Source: JABAYQ01 sp042091225
GTDB taxonomy: Bacteria; Bacteroidota; Bacteroidia; Flavobacteriales; UBA7312
NCBI GenBank assembly: GCA_042091225.1
Contig: JBELHW010000003.1
Coordinates: forward strand, 1 to 64,000
Direction: 5' to 3'
Length of the DNA: 64,000 nucleotides
The position numbers were made by a program, and so were the translations under genes. A model generated the notes under the pieces. That model had not been told where the DNA came from. It did not search any database and worked only from the letters and a program-made list of their open reading frames with translations. Below are positions 42,547 to 51,220 of this stretch, piece after piece (position 1 is the first letter of the stretch; every line of letters begins with the position of its first letter).

Positions 42547-44171
42547 ATTTAGAATTCAATAAAAATGAAGATCAAATGAAACTATTGATTTCAGAAATGA
42601 ATCAAAAACTTCAAAAAATATATTTAGGTGGTGGCAAAGAAAAAATAGCCAAACAACATCAAAAAGGTAAACTAACTGCTAGAGAAAGAATCAATTATTT
42701 AATTGATGAGAATTCTAATTTTTTAGAAATAGGTGCTTTTGTTGGAGAAGGTTTGTACAAAGAACACGGAGGATGTCCATCAGGGGGTGTGATTATAGGT
42801 ATTGGTTATGTTCAAAAAAAGCAAGTTGTTATTGTAGCAAATGATGCTACCGTAAAAGCTGGTGCTTGGTTCCCGATAACTGCTAAAAAGAATTTAAGAG
42901 CTCAAGAAATCGCAATGGAAAACAAATTACCCATTATTTATTTAGTAGATAGTGCCGGGGTTTACTTACCACTTCAAGACCAAATCTTTCCTGACAAAGA
43001 GCACTTTGGAAGAATTTTTAGAAATAATGCCATAATGTCTTCTATGGGAATTGTACAAATTTCTGCGGTAATGGGTTCGTGCGTTGCAGGTGGAGCATAT
43101 CTGCCAATTATGAGTGATGAAGCACTAATCGTTAACAAAACAGGCACAATTTTCTTAGCCGGGAGTTATCTTGTAAAAGCCGCGATTGGAGAAGAAATTG
43201 ATAATGAAACTTTAGGAGGTGCAACATCTCAATGTGAAATTTCTGGAGTTACCGACTATAAGGCTAAAGACGATAAAGATTGTCTAGAAAAAATTAAAAA
43301 AATTGTTGATAAAATAGGTGATTTTGATAAAGCAGGTTTTAATAGAATTGATCCTGTTCCACCTAAATTAGATGAAAAAGAATTATTAGGAATATTGTCA
43401 GTCAAAAATGATAAACCATACGACAGTAGAGAGGTTATAAAAAGACTTGTAGATGACTCTGACTTAGAGGAGTATAAAAAAGAATTTGGGAAATCAATCA
43501 TTTGTGGTTATGCAAGAATTGAAGGCTGGGCAGTTGGCATAGTCGCTAATCAGAGAAAGTTAGTCAAAAATAAAAAAGGTGAAATGCAATTTGGTGGAGT
43601 AATCTATTCTGATTCTGCAGATAAAGCTAGTAGGTTCATTGCAATTTGTAATCAGAAGAAAATTCCTCTTGTTTTTTTACAAGATGTAACAGGTTTTATG
43701 GTAGGTTCTCGTTCCGAACATGGTGGAATTATAAAAGATGGAGCAAAAATGGTAAACACCATGAGTAATTCGGTAGTTCCTAAGTTTACTGTTATCATGG
43801 GAAACTCCTATGGAGCAGGAAATTATGCAATGTGTGGAAAAGCTTTTGACCCTAGATTAATTGTGGCATGGCCTACGGCAAGAATAGCTGTAATGGGTGG
43901 AGAACAAGCTTCTAAAGTTTTGGCCCAAATAGAAACTTCTAAATCTAAAAACTCTAAACAAAAAAATAAGCAAGAAAAATACGATCAATTGTTAGCTAAA
44001 ATCAGTCAAAAATATGAGGAACAAACCTCTCCATATTATGCTGCTTCTAGACTATGGATTGATGCAATTATAAATCCACTAGAAACAAGAAAAATTATTT
44101 CTACTGGAATAGAGGCTGCGAACCATGCTCCAATTGAAAAAAAATATAACCCCGGTGTTCTTCAAGTATAA
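42543..44171 (+). CDS. Acyl-CoA carboxylase, carboxyltransferase (beta) subunit
   Basis: A 542-residue cytoplasmic carboxyltransferase of the PCC/MCC beta family. It has the crotonase-like N-half (KLTARERINYLID near 40-52, with GGCPSGGVIIG) and C-half (GFMVGSRSEHGGI, GNSYGAGNYAM). The C-terminal part, VMGGEQASKVL plus SPYYAASRLWID, resembles 3-methylcrotonyl-CoA carboxylase more than propionyl-CoA carboxylase. The biotin-carrying alpha subunit is not adjacent. A lysine-rich stretch at about 470-485 may be a family insert. It is the last gene of the parAB-dapB-lepB run. Confidence 0.88.
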   Translation: MNLEFNKNEDQMKLLISEMNQKLQKIYLGGGKEKIAKQHQKGKLTARERINYLIDENSNFLEIGAFVGEGLYKEHGGCPSGGVIIGIGYVQKKQVVIVANDATVKAGAWFPITAKKNLRAQEIAMENKLPIIYLVDSAGVYLPLQDQIFPDKEHFGRIFRNNAIMSSMGIVQISAVMGSCVAGGAYLPIMSDEALIVNKTGTIFLAGSYLVKAAIGEEIDNETLGGATSQCEISGVTDYKAKDDKDCLEKIKKIVDKIGDFDKAGFNRIDPVPPKLDEKELLGILSVKNDKPYDSREVIKRLVDDSDLEEYKKEFGKSIICGYARIEGWAVGIVANQRKLVKNKKGEMQFGGVIYSDSADKASRFIAICNQKKIPLVFLQDVTGFMVGSRSEHGGIIKDGAKMVNTMSNSVVPKFTVIMGNSYGAGNYAMCGKAFDPRLIVAWPTARIAVMGGEQASKVLAQIETSKSKNSKQKNKQEKYDQLLAKISQKYEEQTSPYYAASRLWIDAIINPLETRKIISTGIEAANHAPIEKKYNPGVLQV

Positions 44172-44195
44172 GCTTTATAAGTATTAGCTTTTAAT

Positions 44196-44203
44196 TATAT
44201 TTG
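44196..44203 (+). promoter_or_regulatory. -7 element of thrS-infC-rpmI-rplT
   Basis: TATATTTG is a perfect TAnnTTTG, 19 bases before the thrS ATG. The leader is too short for a T-box or similar sensor. Confidence 0.62.
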
Positions 44204-44222
44204 CCATCTATAAAAAAATAGA

Positions 44223-46166
44223 ATGATTAACATAACACTTCCAGACGGAACGATTAAGAAAGTAGAAAAAGGAACATCTGCAATGGATGTTGCTAAAGGA
44301 ATAAGCGAAGGACTAGCAAGAAATGTTTTGGCTTGTGAGGTGAATGGCATGGTTTGGGATGCAAACAGAGAATTAGACTCAGATTGTTCCTTAAATCTTT
44401 TAACATGGAATAACGACAAAGGAAAAGAAACAATGTGGCATTCTTCAGCTCATTTAATGGCTGAAGCATTGGAATTTATTTATCCTAATATTAAACTTGC
44501 AATAGGACCACCTATAGAAAACGGATTTTATTACGATGTAGATTTAGGAAATGACAGCATCTCATCATCTGATTTTCCTAAAATTGAGAAAAAAATGCTT
44601 GAATTAGCTCGTCAGAAAAATGAGTTTATTCGAAAAGAAATCTCTAAAAAAGATGCTAAAGCATATTTCCAACAAAAAAATGATCAATACAAATTAGAGC
44701 TAATAGATGGACTAGAAGATGGTAACATTACTTTCTACACTCAAGGAGAATTTACTGACTTGTGTAGAGGACCTCATATTCCAAATACATCTTTTATTAA
44801 GGCAGTAAAACTTCTAAATATTGCAGGTGCTTACTGGAGAGGAGATGAAAATAATAAACAATTAACTCGTATTTACGGGATTACATTTCCCAAACAAAAA
44901 GAACTTTCCGAATATTTAGAGCTATTAGAACAAGCTAAATTAAGAGACCACAGAAAACTAGGTAAAGAATTAGAATTATTTGCTTTTTCTCAAAAAGTAG
45001 GTCAAGGATTACCACTTTGGCTTCCTAAAGGAGCAGCATTGAGAGAAAGACTAGAAAACTTTTTAAAAGTTGCACAAAAAAAAGCCGGCTACGAGCAAGT
45101 GATTACACCACATATAGGAAGCAAAGATCTATATGTATGCTCAGGTCATTATGCAAAATACGGTGCAGATTCATTTCAACCAATACAAACACCAGCGCAA
45201 GGAGAAGAGTTTTTATTAAAACCAATGAATTGCCCTCACCACTGCGAAATTTATAAAACAAAACCAAGATCATATAAAGACTTACCTATAAGATTTGCAG
45301 AATTCGGGACAGTATATAGATACGAACAATCCGGTGAATTACATGGACTTTCAAGAGTTAGATCGTTTACCCAAGATGATGCCCATATTTTTTGTACCCA
45401 AGACCAAGTCAAAGAAGAATTTATAAAGGTAATCGATTTAGTTTTATATATTTTTAAAACCCTAAGTTTTGAAGACTTTACCGCTCAAATTTCTTTAAGA
45501 GATAAAGAAAAGCCTGAAAAATATATTGGAAATAATGAAAATTGGGACAAAGCAGAAAAGGGAATTTTGGAAGCAACTAAAGAAAAGGGAATAAAAACAA
45601 TTATAGAATACGGAGAAGCTGCGTTTTATGGACCTAAACTAGATTTCATGGTTAAAGATGCTCTTGGCAGAAAATGGCAACTCGGAACAATTCAAGTAGA
45701 TTATAATTTACCTGATAGATTTGAACTGGAATACACTGGCTCCGACAATAAAGCGCACAGACCCGTTATGATACATCGTGCACCATTTGGATCAATGGAA
45801 AGATTTGTCTCTGTATTACTCGAACATTGTGCCGGTAACTTCCCTTTATGGCTAACCCCAAATCAAGTTATTATTCTCCCAATTAGCGAAAAATTTCATG
45901 AATACGCTCAAAAGGTTTTAAATATCCTAAATAATTACGATATTCGCGGGCTTATTGACGAAAGAGCAGAAAAGGCTGGTCGCAAGATTAGAGATGCTGA
46001 AGTTAGTAAAACACCTTACATTATTATTGTTGGAGAAAGAGAAGAAAAAGAAGAAAGCATTACAATAAGGAAGCATGGTGGAGAAGATTTAGGAAGTATG
46101 AAAACAAACGAATTTATTCGTTTAATTAATGAAGAAATAAATAATTTAATAGGTTTTAATAATTAA
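44223..46166 (+). CDS. thrS: Threonine--tRNA ligase
   Basis: A 647-residue cytoplasmic class II synthetase. The N-terminal TGS domain (about 1-62) is followed by the editing domain with HSSAHLMAEAL (about 77-87) and a distal DLCRGPHIP segment. The catalytic core has zinc-binding Cys in MNCPHHCEIY and motif 3-type VMIHRAPFGSMERF. The C-terminal anticodon-binding domain ends the chain. Full family length. It leads the classical thrS-infC-rpmI-rplT operon; the gap to infC is 11 nt. Confidence 0.96.
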   Translation: MINITLPDGTIKKVEKGTSAMDVAKGISEGLARNVLACEVNGMVWDANRELDSDCSLNLLTWNNDKGKETMWHSSAHLMAEALEFIYPNIKLAIGPPIENGFYYDVDLGNDSISSSDFPKIEKKMLELARQKNEFIRKEISKKDAKAYFQQKNDQYKLELIDGLEDGNITFYTQGEFTDLCRGPHIPNTSFIKAVKLLNIAGAYWRGDENNKQLTRIYGITFPKQKELSEYLELLEQAKLRDHRKLGKELELFAFSQKVGQGLPLWLPKGAALRERLENFLKVAQKKAGYEQVITPHIGSKDLYVCSGHYAKYGADSFQPIQTPAQGEEFLLKPMNCPHHCEIYKTKPRSYKDLPIRFAEFGTVYRYEQSGELHGLSRVRSFTQDDAHIFCTQDQVKEEFIKVIDLVLYIFKTLSFEDFTAQISLRDKEKPEKYIGNNENWDKAEKGILEATKEKGIKTIIEYGEAAFYGPKLDFMVKDALGRKWQLGTIQVDYNLPDRFELEYTGSDNKAHRPVMIHRAPFGSMERFVSVLLEHCAGNFPLWLTPNQVIILPISEKFHEYAQKVLNILNNYDIRGLIDERAEKAGRKIRDAEVSKTPYIIIVGEREEKEESITIRKHGGEDLGSMKTNEFIRLINEEINNLIGFNN

Positions 46167-46177
46167 TAAGTAAGCTT

Positions 46178-46732
46178 ATCGCAATTAGAAGAAGAAAAAG
46201 TAATCATGCAAGAAGAGGACCTAAAGAAGCCGAACATCGCATAAATAATATAATTACAGCTGTAGAAGTAAGGCTGGTTGGTTCTGATGAACAAGGCATT
46301 TACCCTACTGCCAAAGCTTTAGCAATGGCAAAAAGTAAGGAATTAGATCTTGTCGAAATTTCCCCGAAAGCTTCTCCTCCAGTATGTAAAATTATTGATT
46401 ACAAAAAGTTTCTATATGATCAAAAGAAAAAACAAAAGATAATAAAAGCGAATGCTTCTAAAACCGTAATTAAAGAAATCAGATTCGGCCCTAACACGGA
46501 AGAACATGACTTAAACTTTAAAACTAAACATGCTGCTAAATTTTTAGAAGAAGGTTCGAAAGTAAAAGCTTTCGTATTCTTTAGAGGTAGAAGTATTGTA
46601 TTTAAAGATTCTGGTGAAATTTTATTGTTAAAATTTGCTCAATCCTTAGAAGATATTGGTATTGTAGAACAAATGCCAAAACTTGAAGGTAAAAGAATGA
46701 CTATGTTTATAGCACCAAAAAAGAAAAAATAA
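46178..46732 (+). CDS. infC: Translation initiation factor IF-3, apparent AUC start
   Basis: A cytoplasmic factor that keeps the 30S subunit free and rejects wrong start codons. ATG at 46325 would remove about 49 residues, yet the frame upstream encodes the conserved IF-3 N-domain (HRINN, then VEVRLVGSDEQGIYPTAKAL). The frame opens after a stop at 46160 and contains no ATG, GTG or TTG before 46325. ATC at 46178 gives 184 residues starting (M)AIRRRK, the normal length and N-terminus. Rare AUU/AUC starts are known in infC, where IF-3 limits its own translation. The C-domain has GRSIVFKDSGEILL and EGKRMTMFIAPKKK. The exact start is inferred. Confidence 0.88.
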   Translation: MAIRRRKSNHARRGPKEAEHRINNIITAVEVRLVGSDEQGIYPTAKALAMAKSKELDLVEISPKASPPVCKIIDYKKFLYDQKKKQKIIKANASKTVIKEIRFGPNTEEHDLNFKTKHAAKFLEEGSKVKAFVFFRGRSIVFKDSGEILLLKFAQSLEDIGIVEQMPKLEGKRMTMFIAPKKKK

Positions 46733-46754
46733 ATCAACTAAACTGCATAACATC

Positions 46755-46952
46755 ATGCCAAAAATGAAAACCAAATCAAGTGCAAAAAAACGTTTTAAAC
46801 TAACGGGCACTGGTAAAATTAAAAGAAAACATGCTTTTAAAAGCCATATCTTAACAAAGAAAGAAACTAAGCAAAAGCGTAACCTGACTAAAACAGGTTT
46901 AGTACATGAGTCGGATGTGAAGAACATCAAACAACAAATGTGTCTTAGATAA
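46755..46952 (+). CDS. rpmI: Large ribosomal subunit protein bL35
   Basis: A 65-residue, strongly basic ribosomal protein. The N-terminus MPKMKTKSSAKKRFK and the GTGKIKRKHAFKSHIL segment are diagnostic of L35. It lies 22 bp after infC and 76 bp before rplT, in the canonical order. The gap to rplT can fold into a hairpin. Confidence 0.96.
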   Translation: MPKMKTKSSAKKRFKLTGTGKIKRKHAFKSHILTKKETKQKRNLTKTGLVHESDVKNIKQQMCLR

Positions 46953-46971
46953 TAAATACTATTATTAACCA

Positions 46972-47012
46972 GGTTATGAGCTTAAAGATCTTTTAATAAG
47001 GCGCTTCTAACC
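46972..47012 (+). promoter_or_regulatory. Possible structured leader between rpmI and rplT
   Basis: GGTTA (46972-46976) can pair with TAACC (47008-47012), and GAGC (46978-46981) with GCTT (47003-47006). Inside, TTAAA and TTTAA can form a second hairpin. In other bacteria L20 represses its operon by binding such leader RNA. Hand-folded; not matched to a known family. Confidence 0.35.
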
Positions 47013-47028
47013 AAAAACTAATTAAATT

Positions 47029-47376
47029 ATGCCAAGATCAGTAAATGCTGTCGCAGCCAAAGCTAGAAGAAAAAAAGTAATTGATGCTGCAAAAGGTTAT
47101 TTTGGAAGAAGAAAAAATGTACATACTGTTGCAAAAAATGCAGTTGAAAAAGCAATGCAGTATGCTTACATTGGAAGAAAACAAAAGAAAAGAAACTTTC
47201 GATCTCTATGGATTGCTAGAATAAACGCTGGTGTTAGAGAACACGGAATGTCTTATTCTACTTTTATGGGTGCAATATCAAAATCAGGTATCGAACTTAA
47301 CAGAAAAGTTCTCGCAGATTTAGCAATGAATCATCCAAATGCGTTCAAAAAAATTATTGAATCAGTAAAAAAATAA
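47029..47376 (+). CDS. rplT: Large ribosomal subunit protein bL20
   Basis: A 115-residue basic ribosomal protein needed early in 50S assembly. The N-terminus MPRSVNAVAAKARRKK and the later LWIARINAGVREHGMSYS segment identify L20. It is the last gene of thrS-infC-rpmI-rplT and is followed by a strong terminator. In other bacteria L20 also represses its own operon. Confidence 0.97.
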   Translation: MPRSVNAVAAKARRKKVIDAAKGYFGRRKNVHTVAKNAVEKAMQYAYIGRKQKKRNFRSLWIARINAGVREHGMSYSTFMGAISKSGIELNRKVLADLAMNHPNAFKKIIESVKK

Positions 47377-47396
47377 CTTTTTTTTAAAATTTAATT

Positions 47397-47426
47397 AAAG
47401 TCCATCCATTAGGATGGACTTTTTTA
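47397..47426 (+). terminator. Intrinsic terminator of the thrS-rplT operon
   Basis: A perfect 11-bp stem (AAAGTCCATCC with GGATGGACTTT) around ATTA, then Ts. Confidence 0.92.
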
Positions 47427-47427
47427 T

Positions 47428-47435
47428 TAACTTTG
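47428..47435 (+). promoter_or_regulatory. -7 element of the cold-shock gene
   Basis: TAACTTTG is a perfect TAnnTTTG, immediately after the preceding terminator. The leader would be about 20 nt, so the long cold-sensing leader of enteric cspA is absent. Confidence 0.65.
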
Positions 47436-47457
47436 CGCAAAATTAAATAATTATAAT

Positions 47458-47649
47458 ATGAATACTGGAACAGTAAAATTTTTTAATGGAACTAAAGGAT
47501 ATGGTTTTATTAAAGAGGACGAAACAGATAAAGAGTACTTTGTACACATCTCTGGAGTAATCGATGAAATTAGTGAAAATGACAAAGTTACATTTGACTT
47601 AGAAGAAGGTCGTAAAGGACTAAACGCTACAAATGTAAGATTAGCATAA
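47458..47649 (+). CDS. Cold-shock domain protein
   Basis: A 63-residue single cold-shock domain that binds single-stranded RNA and DNA. RNP1-type KGYGFIKE (about 13-20) and RNP2-type YFVHISG (about 27-33) are present. It has its own promoter and a two-way terminator. Whether it responds to cold cannot be told; the short leader argues against the cspA-type thermosensor. Confidence 0.94.
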   Translation: MNTGTVKFFNGTKGYGFIKEDETDKEYFVHISGVIDEISENDKVTFDLEEGRKGLNATNVRLA

Positions 47650-47663
47650 TAAACTAAAACTAC

Positions 47664-47699
47664 AAAAAAGGTTCCTTAATTTAAGGAGCCTTTTTTTTT
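47664..47699. terminator. Two-way terminator between the cold-shock and TPR genes
   Basis: AAAAAGGTTCCTTAA pairs with TTAAGGAGCCTTTTT through one G-T pair. T runs flank it on both strands, so it can stop the cold-shock transcript and the convergent TPR-recA transcript. Confidence 0.88.
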
Positions 47700-47701
47700 G
47701 C

Positions 47702-48694
47702 TTAAATCTTAACCATCTCTAATCTCGCTTCCTTAAAATCAGGATCTAACTCAAGTGTTTTTCTAAAGTCGAAATTAGCTTTTTTAAATTCTCCTAAAGA
47801 TTTAAAACATAAGCCCCTACTAAAGAAAGCAGTTGCATAATCAGGTTTTAAATAAATAACTTCCGAAAAATAGTTAGCACCATCTAAATAATTCTTTTGT
47901 AAAAGAGAAACAAAGCCAAGATTATAATAAGCATTGATATATTTAGAGTCAAATCGTAATACAGCTAAATAACAACTTTTTGCTTCTTCTAATTTTTGAT
48001 TATCCTGGTAATATTTCCCTTTGTTATACAAAACGGTTGTAGAAGTAGAATCAACCATAAGAGCGTTATTATAATATAACTCAGAAATGCTATCTCCTTT
48101 CAGATCATATATATGGCCCAACAAAACATATGCATTAACATAATCGGGATCTTGTTCTACTGACGTTTGAAATTGTGATATTGCTTTAGCAGTATCACCC
48201 AATTTAAAAAAATTCAAGCCCTTGTAATAATATGCTTCGGCAATATATTTATCTAACTTTAAAACATTATTTATATCAAATAAAGATTTTTTATGCTTGC
48301 TTATATAGTAATATAACTTATACCTTAAGGAAAGATCTTTTAATTCGTTTTTAAGAGTAACAATTTCTTTATCTAGTAACAACAACGCCTTTCTGAAATA
48401 GTCTATTTTACCTTTCTCACCTAACTGATAATAAACATGCGATAGATTACTTAAATTCTGGTAATTATTTGAATCTAATTGGTATAAATATTCCAAATCA
48501 AGCAAAGCTCCTTCTAAGTTTCCATTTATTAGAAATAGGTCAGCACGTGAATGTAATAAAGAAGTATCATTAGGATTTTCTAAAATCTTCTCACTTAACA
48601 AAGAAATAGACGATCTGAAGTCAGTAACCTTAACATCCTTTTCTTTTTGATTGCAAGCAATAAGCAGAAGAAAAACTAAAGATATTATTCTCAT
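47702..48694 (-). CDS. TPR-repeat lipoprotein
   Basis: A 330-residue lipoprotein (lipobox Cys14 in LLLIAC) built of about eight tetratricopeptide repeats from about residue 25 to the end. The C-terminal copies are the most regular, e.g. INAYYNLGFVSLLQKNYLDGA and the following ATAFFSRGLCFKSLGEFKKA-type unit. TPR arrays bind partner proteins; the partner is unknown. It overlaps recA by TAATG, so it is translated with recA. Confidence 0.88.
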   Translation of the reverse strand: MRIISLVFLLLIACNQKEKDVKVTDFRSSISLLSEKILENPNDTSLLHSRADLFLINGNLEGALLDLEYLYQLDSNNYQNLSNLSHVYYQLGEKGKIDYFRKALLLLDKEIVTLKNELKDLSLRYKLYYYISKHKKSLFDINNVLKLDKYIAEAYYYKGLNFFKLGDTAKAISQFQTSVEQDPDYVNAYVLLGHIYDLKGDSISELYYNNALMVDSTSTTVLYNKGKYYQDNQKLEEAKSCYLAVLRFDSKYINAYYNLGFVSLLQKNYLDGANYFSEVIYLKPDYATAFFSRGLCFKSLGEFKKANFDFRKTLELDPDFKEARLEMVKI

Positions 48695-49686
48695 TAAAGA
48701 AGCTCTTTTATTTTAACTTCAAGCTGTTCAGAAAGCTCTACATTATCTTCAAGAAGCAATTTAACCGCATCTCTTCCCTGTCCTAACTTTTCATCTCCAT
48801 AACTAAACCAAGAACCACTTTTCTGAACGATATCTAAGTCAACTGCTTTATCTAAAATTTCACCAACTTTCGAAATTCCTTTTCCATACATTATATCGAA
48901 CTCTACAAGCTTGAAAGGAGGCGCTACTTTATTTTTGACAACCTTTACTCTTGTCTTGTTCCCGATTGCACCCTCAGCATCTTTAATAGCAGTACTTCTT
49001 CTGACGTCTAATCGAACTGAAGAATAGAACTTAAGTGCATTACCACCAGTTGTAGTTTCAGGATTTCCAAACATGACCCCAATTTTTTCTCTTAGCTGAT
49101 TAATAAAAATACAAGTACATCCTGTTTTACTAATAGTACCTGTCAATTTTCTCAATGCTTTTGACATTAATCTAGCTTGCAATCCTACGGATGTATCTCC
49201 CATTTCTCCTTCAATCTCACTTTTTGGAGTTAAAGCTGCAACAGAGTCAACAACTAAAATATCTATTGCTCCTGAACGGATTAAATTATCAGCAATTTCT
49301 AAAGCCTGTTCGCCATTGTCTGGTTGAGAAATCAGAAGATCATCTACATTAACACCAAGATTTTTAGCATAATTTTGATCAAAAGCATGCTCTGCATCTA
49401 TAAAAGCAGCAATACCACCTTGTTTTTGAGCTTGTGCAATGGCATGAATTGCTAATGTCGTTTTTCCTGAGGATTCAGGCCCATAAATTTCAATAACTCT
49501 ACCTCTTGGATAGCCTCCAATACCCAAAGCTATATCTAACCCTAGAGAACCCGATGGAATAGAATCTATATTTTCTACTGCCTTGTCTCCTAATCTCATC
49601 ACTGTACCTTTTCCATACGACTTCTCCATTTTATCAAGAGTAAGTTGTAGGGCCTTTAATTTAGCATCTTTTACTTTATCGCTCAT
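48694..49686 (-). CDS. recA: Recombinase RecA
   Basis: A 330-residue strand-exchange ATPase for recombination and DNA-damage signalling. The N-terminal helix is followed by Walker A G69-P-E-S-S-G-K-T-T77, Walker B (IDILVVDSVAAL) and loop 2 with GGNALKFYSSVRLD. The C-terminal acidic tail of E. coli RecA is very short here. It follows bcp by 5 bp. No SOS box of a known type was recognised upstream. Confidence 0.97.
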   Translation of the reverse strand: MSDKVKDAKLKALQLTLDKMEKSYGKGTVMRLGDKAVENIDSIPSGSLGLDIALGIGGYPRGRVIEIYGPESSGKTTLAIHAIAQAQKQGGIAAFIDAEHAFDQNYAKNLGVNVDDLLISQPDNGEQALEIADNLIRSGAIDILVVDSVAALTPKSEIEGEMGDTSVGLQARLMSKALRKLTGTISKTGCTCIFINQLREKIGVMFGNPETTTGGNALKFYSSVRLDVRRSTAIKDAEGAIGNKTRVKVVKNKVAPPFKLVEFDIMYGKGISKVGEILDKAVDLDIVQKSGSWFSYGDEKLGQGRDAVKLLLEDNVELSEQLEVKIKELL

Positions 49687-49691
49687 AATTC

Positions 49692-50150
49692 TTATTTGTA
49701 AGATTCTTGTATTTGTTTTGTATGTTCCTTTGTTTTCACTTTCAGAAAAATCTTTTCAACTACACCATTATTAATAACAAAGGTCGTTCTATGAATACCA
49801 TCATAAACTTTTCCCATGAATTTTTTCTCACCCCAAACACCATAGGCTTTTATCATCTCTTTTTCTGTATCCGCTAAAAGCTGAAAGGGTAATGAAAATT
49901 TATTTATAAATTTTTGGTGCGAAGTTTCACTGTCTGCACTTACTCCAATTACTTCAAAACCTTCATTAAGTAAAGAAGAGTAATTGTCTTTTAAATTACA
50001 ACTCTCAGCAGTACATCCAGGGGTATTGTCTTTAGGATAAAAGAAAATAATTAGCTTTTTATCAGAGAAATCGGATAACTTTATTACATCTCCAGACTGG
50101 TTTGTGATAGCAAAATCTGGAGCAATATCGCCTTCTTTTAAATGTGTCAT
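49692..50150 (-). CDS. bcp: Thioredoxin-dependent thiol peroxidase (Bcp/PrxQ)
   Basis: A 152-residue cytoplasmic peroxiredoxin. The peroxidatic Cys46 and the resolving Cys51 lie in TPGC46TAESC51, typical of the PrxQ class. The Prx fold is supported by IIFFYPKD and the later FQLLADTEKEMIKAYGV. It reduces hydroperoxides with electrons from thioredoxin. It is first in a run with recA and the TPR lipoprotein. Confidence 0.94.
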   Translation of the reverse strand: MTHLKEGDIAPDFAITNQSGDVIKLSDFSDKKLIIFFYPKDNTPGCTAESCNLKDNYSSLLNEGFEVIGVSADSETSHQKFINKFSLPFQLLADTEKEMIKAYGVWGEKKFMGKVYDGIHRTTFVINNGVVEKIFLKVKTKEHTKQIQESYK

Positions 50151-50227
50151 TTGTTAATTTTTGTTCTAACAAAATAGCAAAAAAAAGAATGATTTAACAA
50201 TTATTATCCAACGTAATTATTAACAAA

Positions 50228-50866
50228 TTACGAATTGTTTTTATAATAATTACAAAAGGATGTAATGCCACACTTATCACATTTGGGCTTACGTGCCATA
50301 CACACATATCTCCCATGTAAAATAAGCCAATGATGAGCTATCGCCAACTTTTCTTTTGGCAAATATTTGACCAATGTCTTTTCTGATTGAAGTGGGTTTT
50401 TGGAGTTTCGTGTTAAACCTAATCTATTAGAAACTCTAAATACATGAGTATCTACAGGCATTGCCGGAACACCAAACAAAACAGAAACCACAACATTTGC
50501 AGTCTTTCTTCCAACACCAGGTAATTTTTGTAAATCAATAATATTATCAGGAATTTCAGAATTAAAATCTGCAACTAACATCTTAGACATCGCTAATAAA
50601 TGCTTGGCCTTATTATTAGGATAACTTATACTTCTTATATATTCAAAAATTTCATCCTGAGAAGAAAGAGACATTGAATAAGCATCCGGAAAACGAGAAA
50701 ATAATATTGGAGTAACCATATTTACTCTTTTATCAGTACACTGTGCAGAAAGAGCTACGGCTACCAAAAGCTCAAAAGGAGAGCTATAAGTTAACTCCGT
50801 TTCAGCAACAGGCATCTCTTTTTCGAAATAAGAAACAAAAGCAGAATAGCGATCTTTTAATTTCAT
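50228..50866 (-). CDS. nth: Endonuclease III
   Basis: A 212-residue base-excision repair glycosylase/AP lyase acting on oxidised pyrimidines. The helix-hairpin-helix motif LPGVGRKTANVV includes catalytic Lys121, the catalytic Asp139 is in PVDTHVFRV, and the C-terminal [4Fe-4S] cluster ligands are Cys189, 196, 199 and 205. I chose ATG at 50866; a TTG at 50872 would add two residues. It is not obviously co-transcribed with bcp, with a 77-bp gap between them. Confidence 0.95.
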   Translation of the reverse strand: MKLKDRYSAFVSYFEKEMPVAETELTYSSPFELLVAVALSAQCTDKRVNMVTPILFSRFPDAYSMSLSSQDEIFEYIRSISYPNNKAKHLLAMSKMLVADFNSEIPDNIIDLQKLPGVGRKTANVVVSVLFGVPAMPVDTHVFRVSNRLGLTRNSKNPLQSEKTLVKYLPKEKLAIAHHWLILHGRYVCMARKPKCDKCGITSFCNYYKNNS

Positions 50867-50879
50867 AATCAAAGAAACA

Positions 50880-50909
50880 AAAAAAAGAACTCTGAGAGGT
50901 CTTTTTTTT
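50880..50909 (-). terminator. Terminator of the ECF sigma unit
   Basis: On the minus strand AAAGACCTC pairs with GAGTTCTTT (one mismatch) around TCA, followed by Ts. It overlaps the stop codon of the 88-residue gene and lies just upstream of nth. Confidence 0.7.
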
Positions 50910-51174
50910 AATTTAAAAAGAGATCAAATTTTCCAAAATGTGTTTCACAAATTTGAAAAGAAGAATTCATTGACTTAATTACTAATTTAGAATAAGTAGA
51001 AGGCTCTAGCAACAAAGTAGAGTCAAGGATAGAAATCGTTTCTTGAAGATTTAAAAATTCTTGAAAAAAAGAAAAATCGCTAATTAATTTACTTTCAAAA
51101 AGCAATTTTTCTTCATTTTTCATTTCATTGTAAATATATCTTAAAGAATCATCTTGAGTAAATGTTTTAAACAT
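50908..51174 (-). CDS. Small helical protein downstream of an ECF sigma factor (unknown)
   Basis: An 88-residue protein I cannot name. It has no signal peptide or membrane segment. The first 50 residues (SLRYIYNEMKNEEKLLFE then SDFSFFQEFLNL) are helical and amphipathic, resembling the N-terminal anti-sigma-like helices of short proteins that follow ECF sigma genes in flavobacteria. There is no zinc-binding HxxxCxxC. It is 46 bp after the sigma gene on the same strand and shares its terminator. A role in holding or modulating the sigma factor is inference. Confidence 0.65.
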   Translation of the reverse strand: MFKTFTQDDSLRYIYNEMKNEEKLLFESKLISDFSFFQEFLNLQETISILDSTLLLEPSTYSKLVIKSMNSSFQICETHFGKFDLFLN

Positions 51175-51220
51175 ACGAATAGAATTAAAATTTAAACCCT
51201 AAACGCAAAGATTTATTACT

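Noticed and set aside
50212..50232. Inverted repeat CGTAATT/AATTACG at the nth stop codon
   Set aside because: The stem is AT-rich and lacks a following T run, so it is not a convincing terminator.
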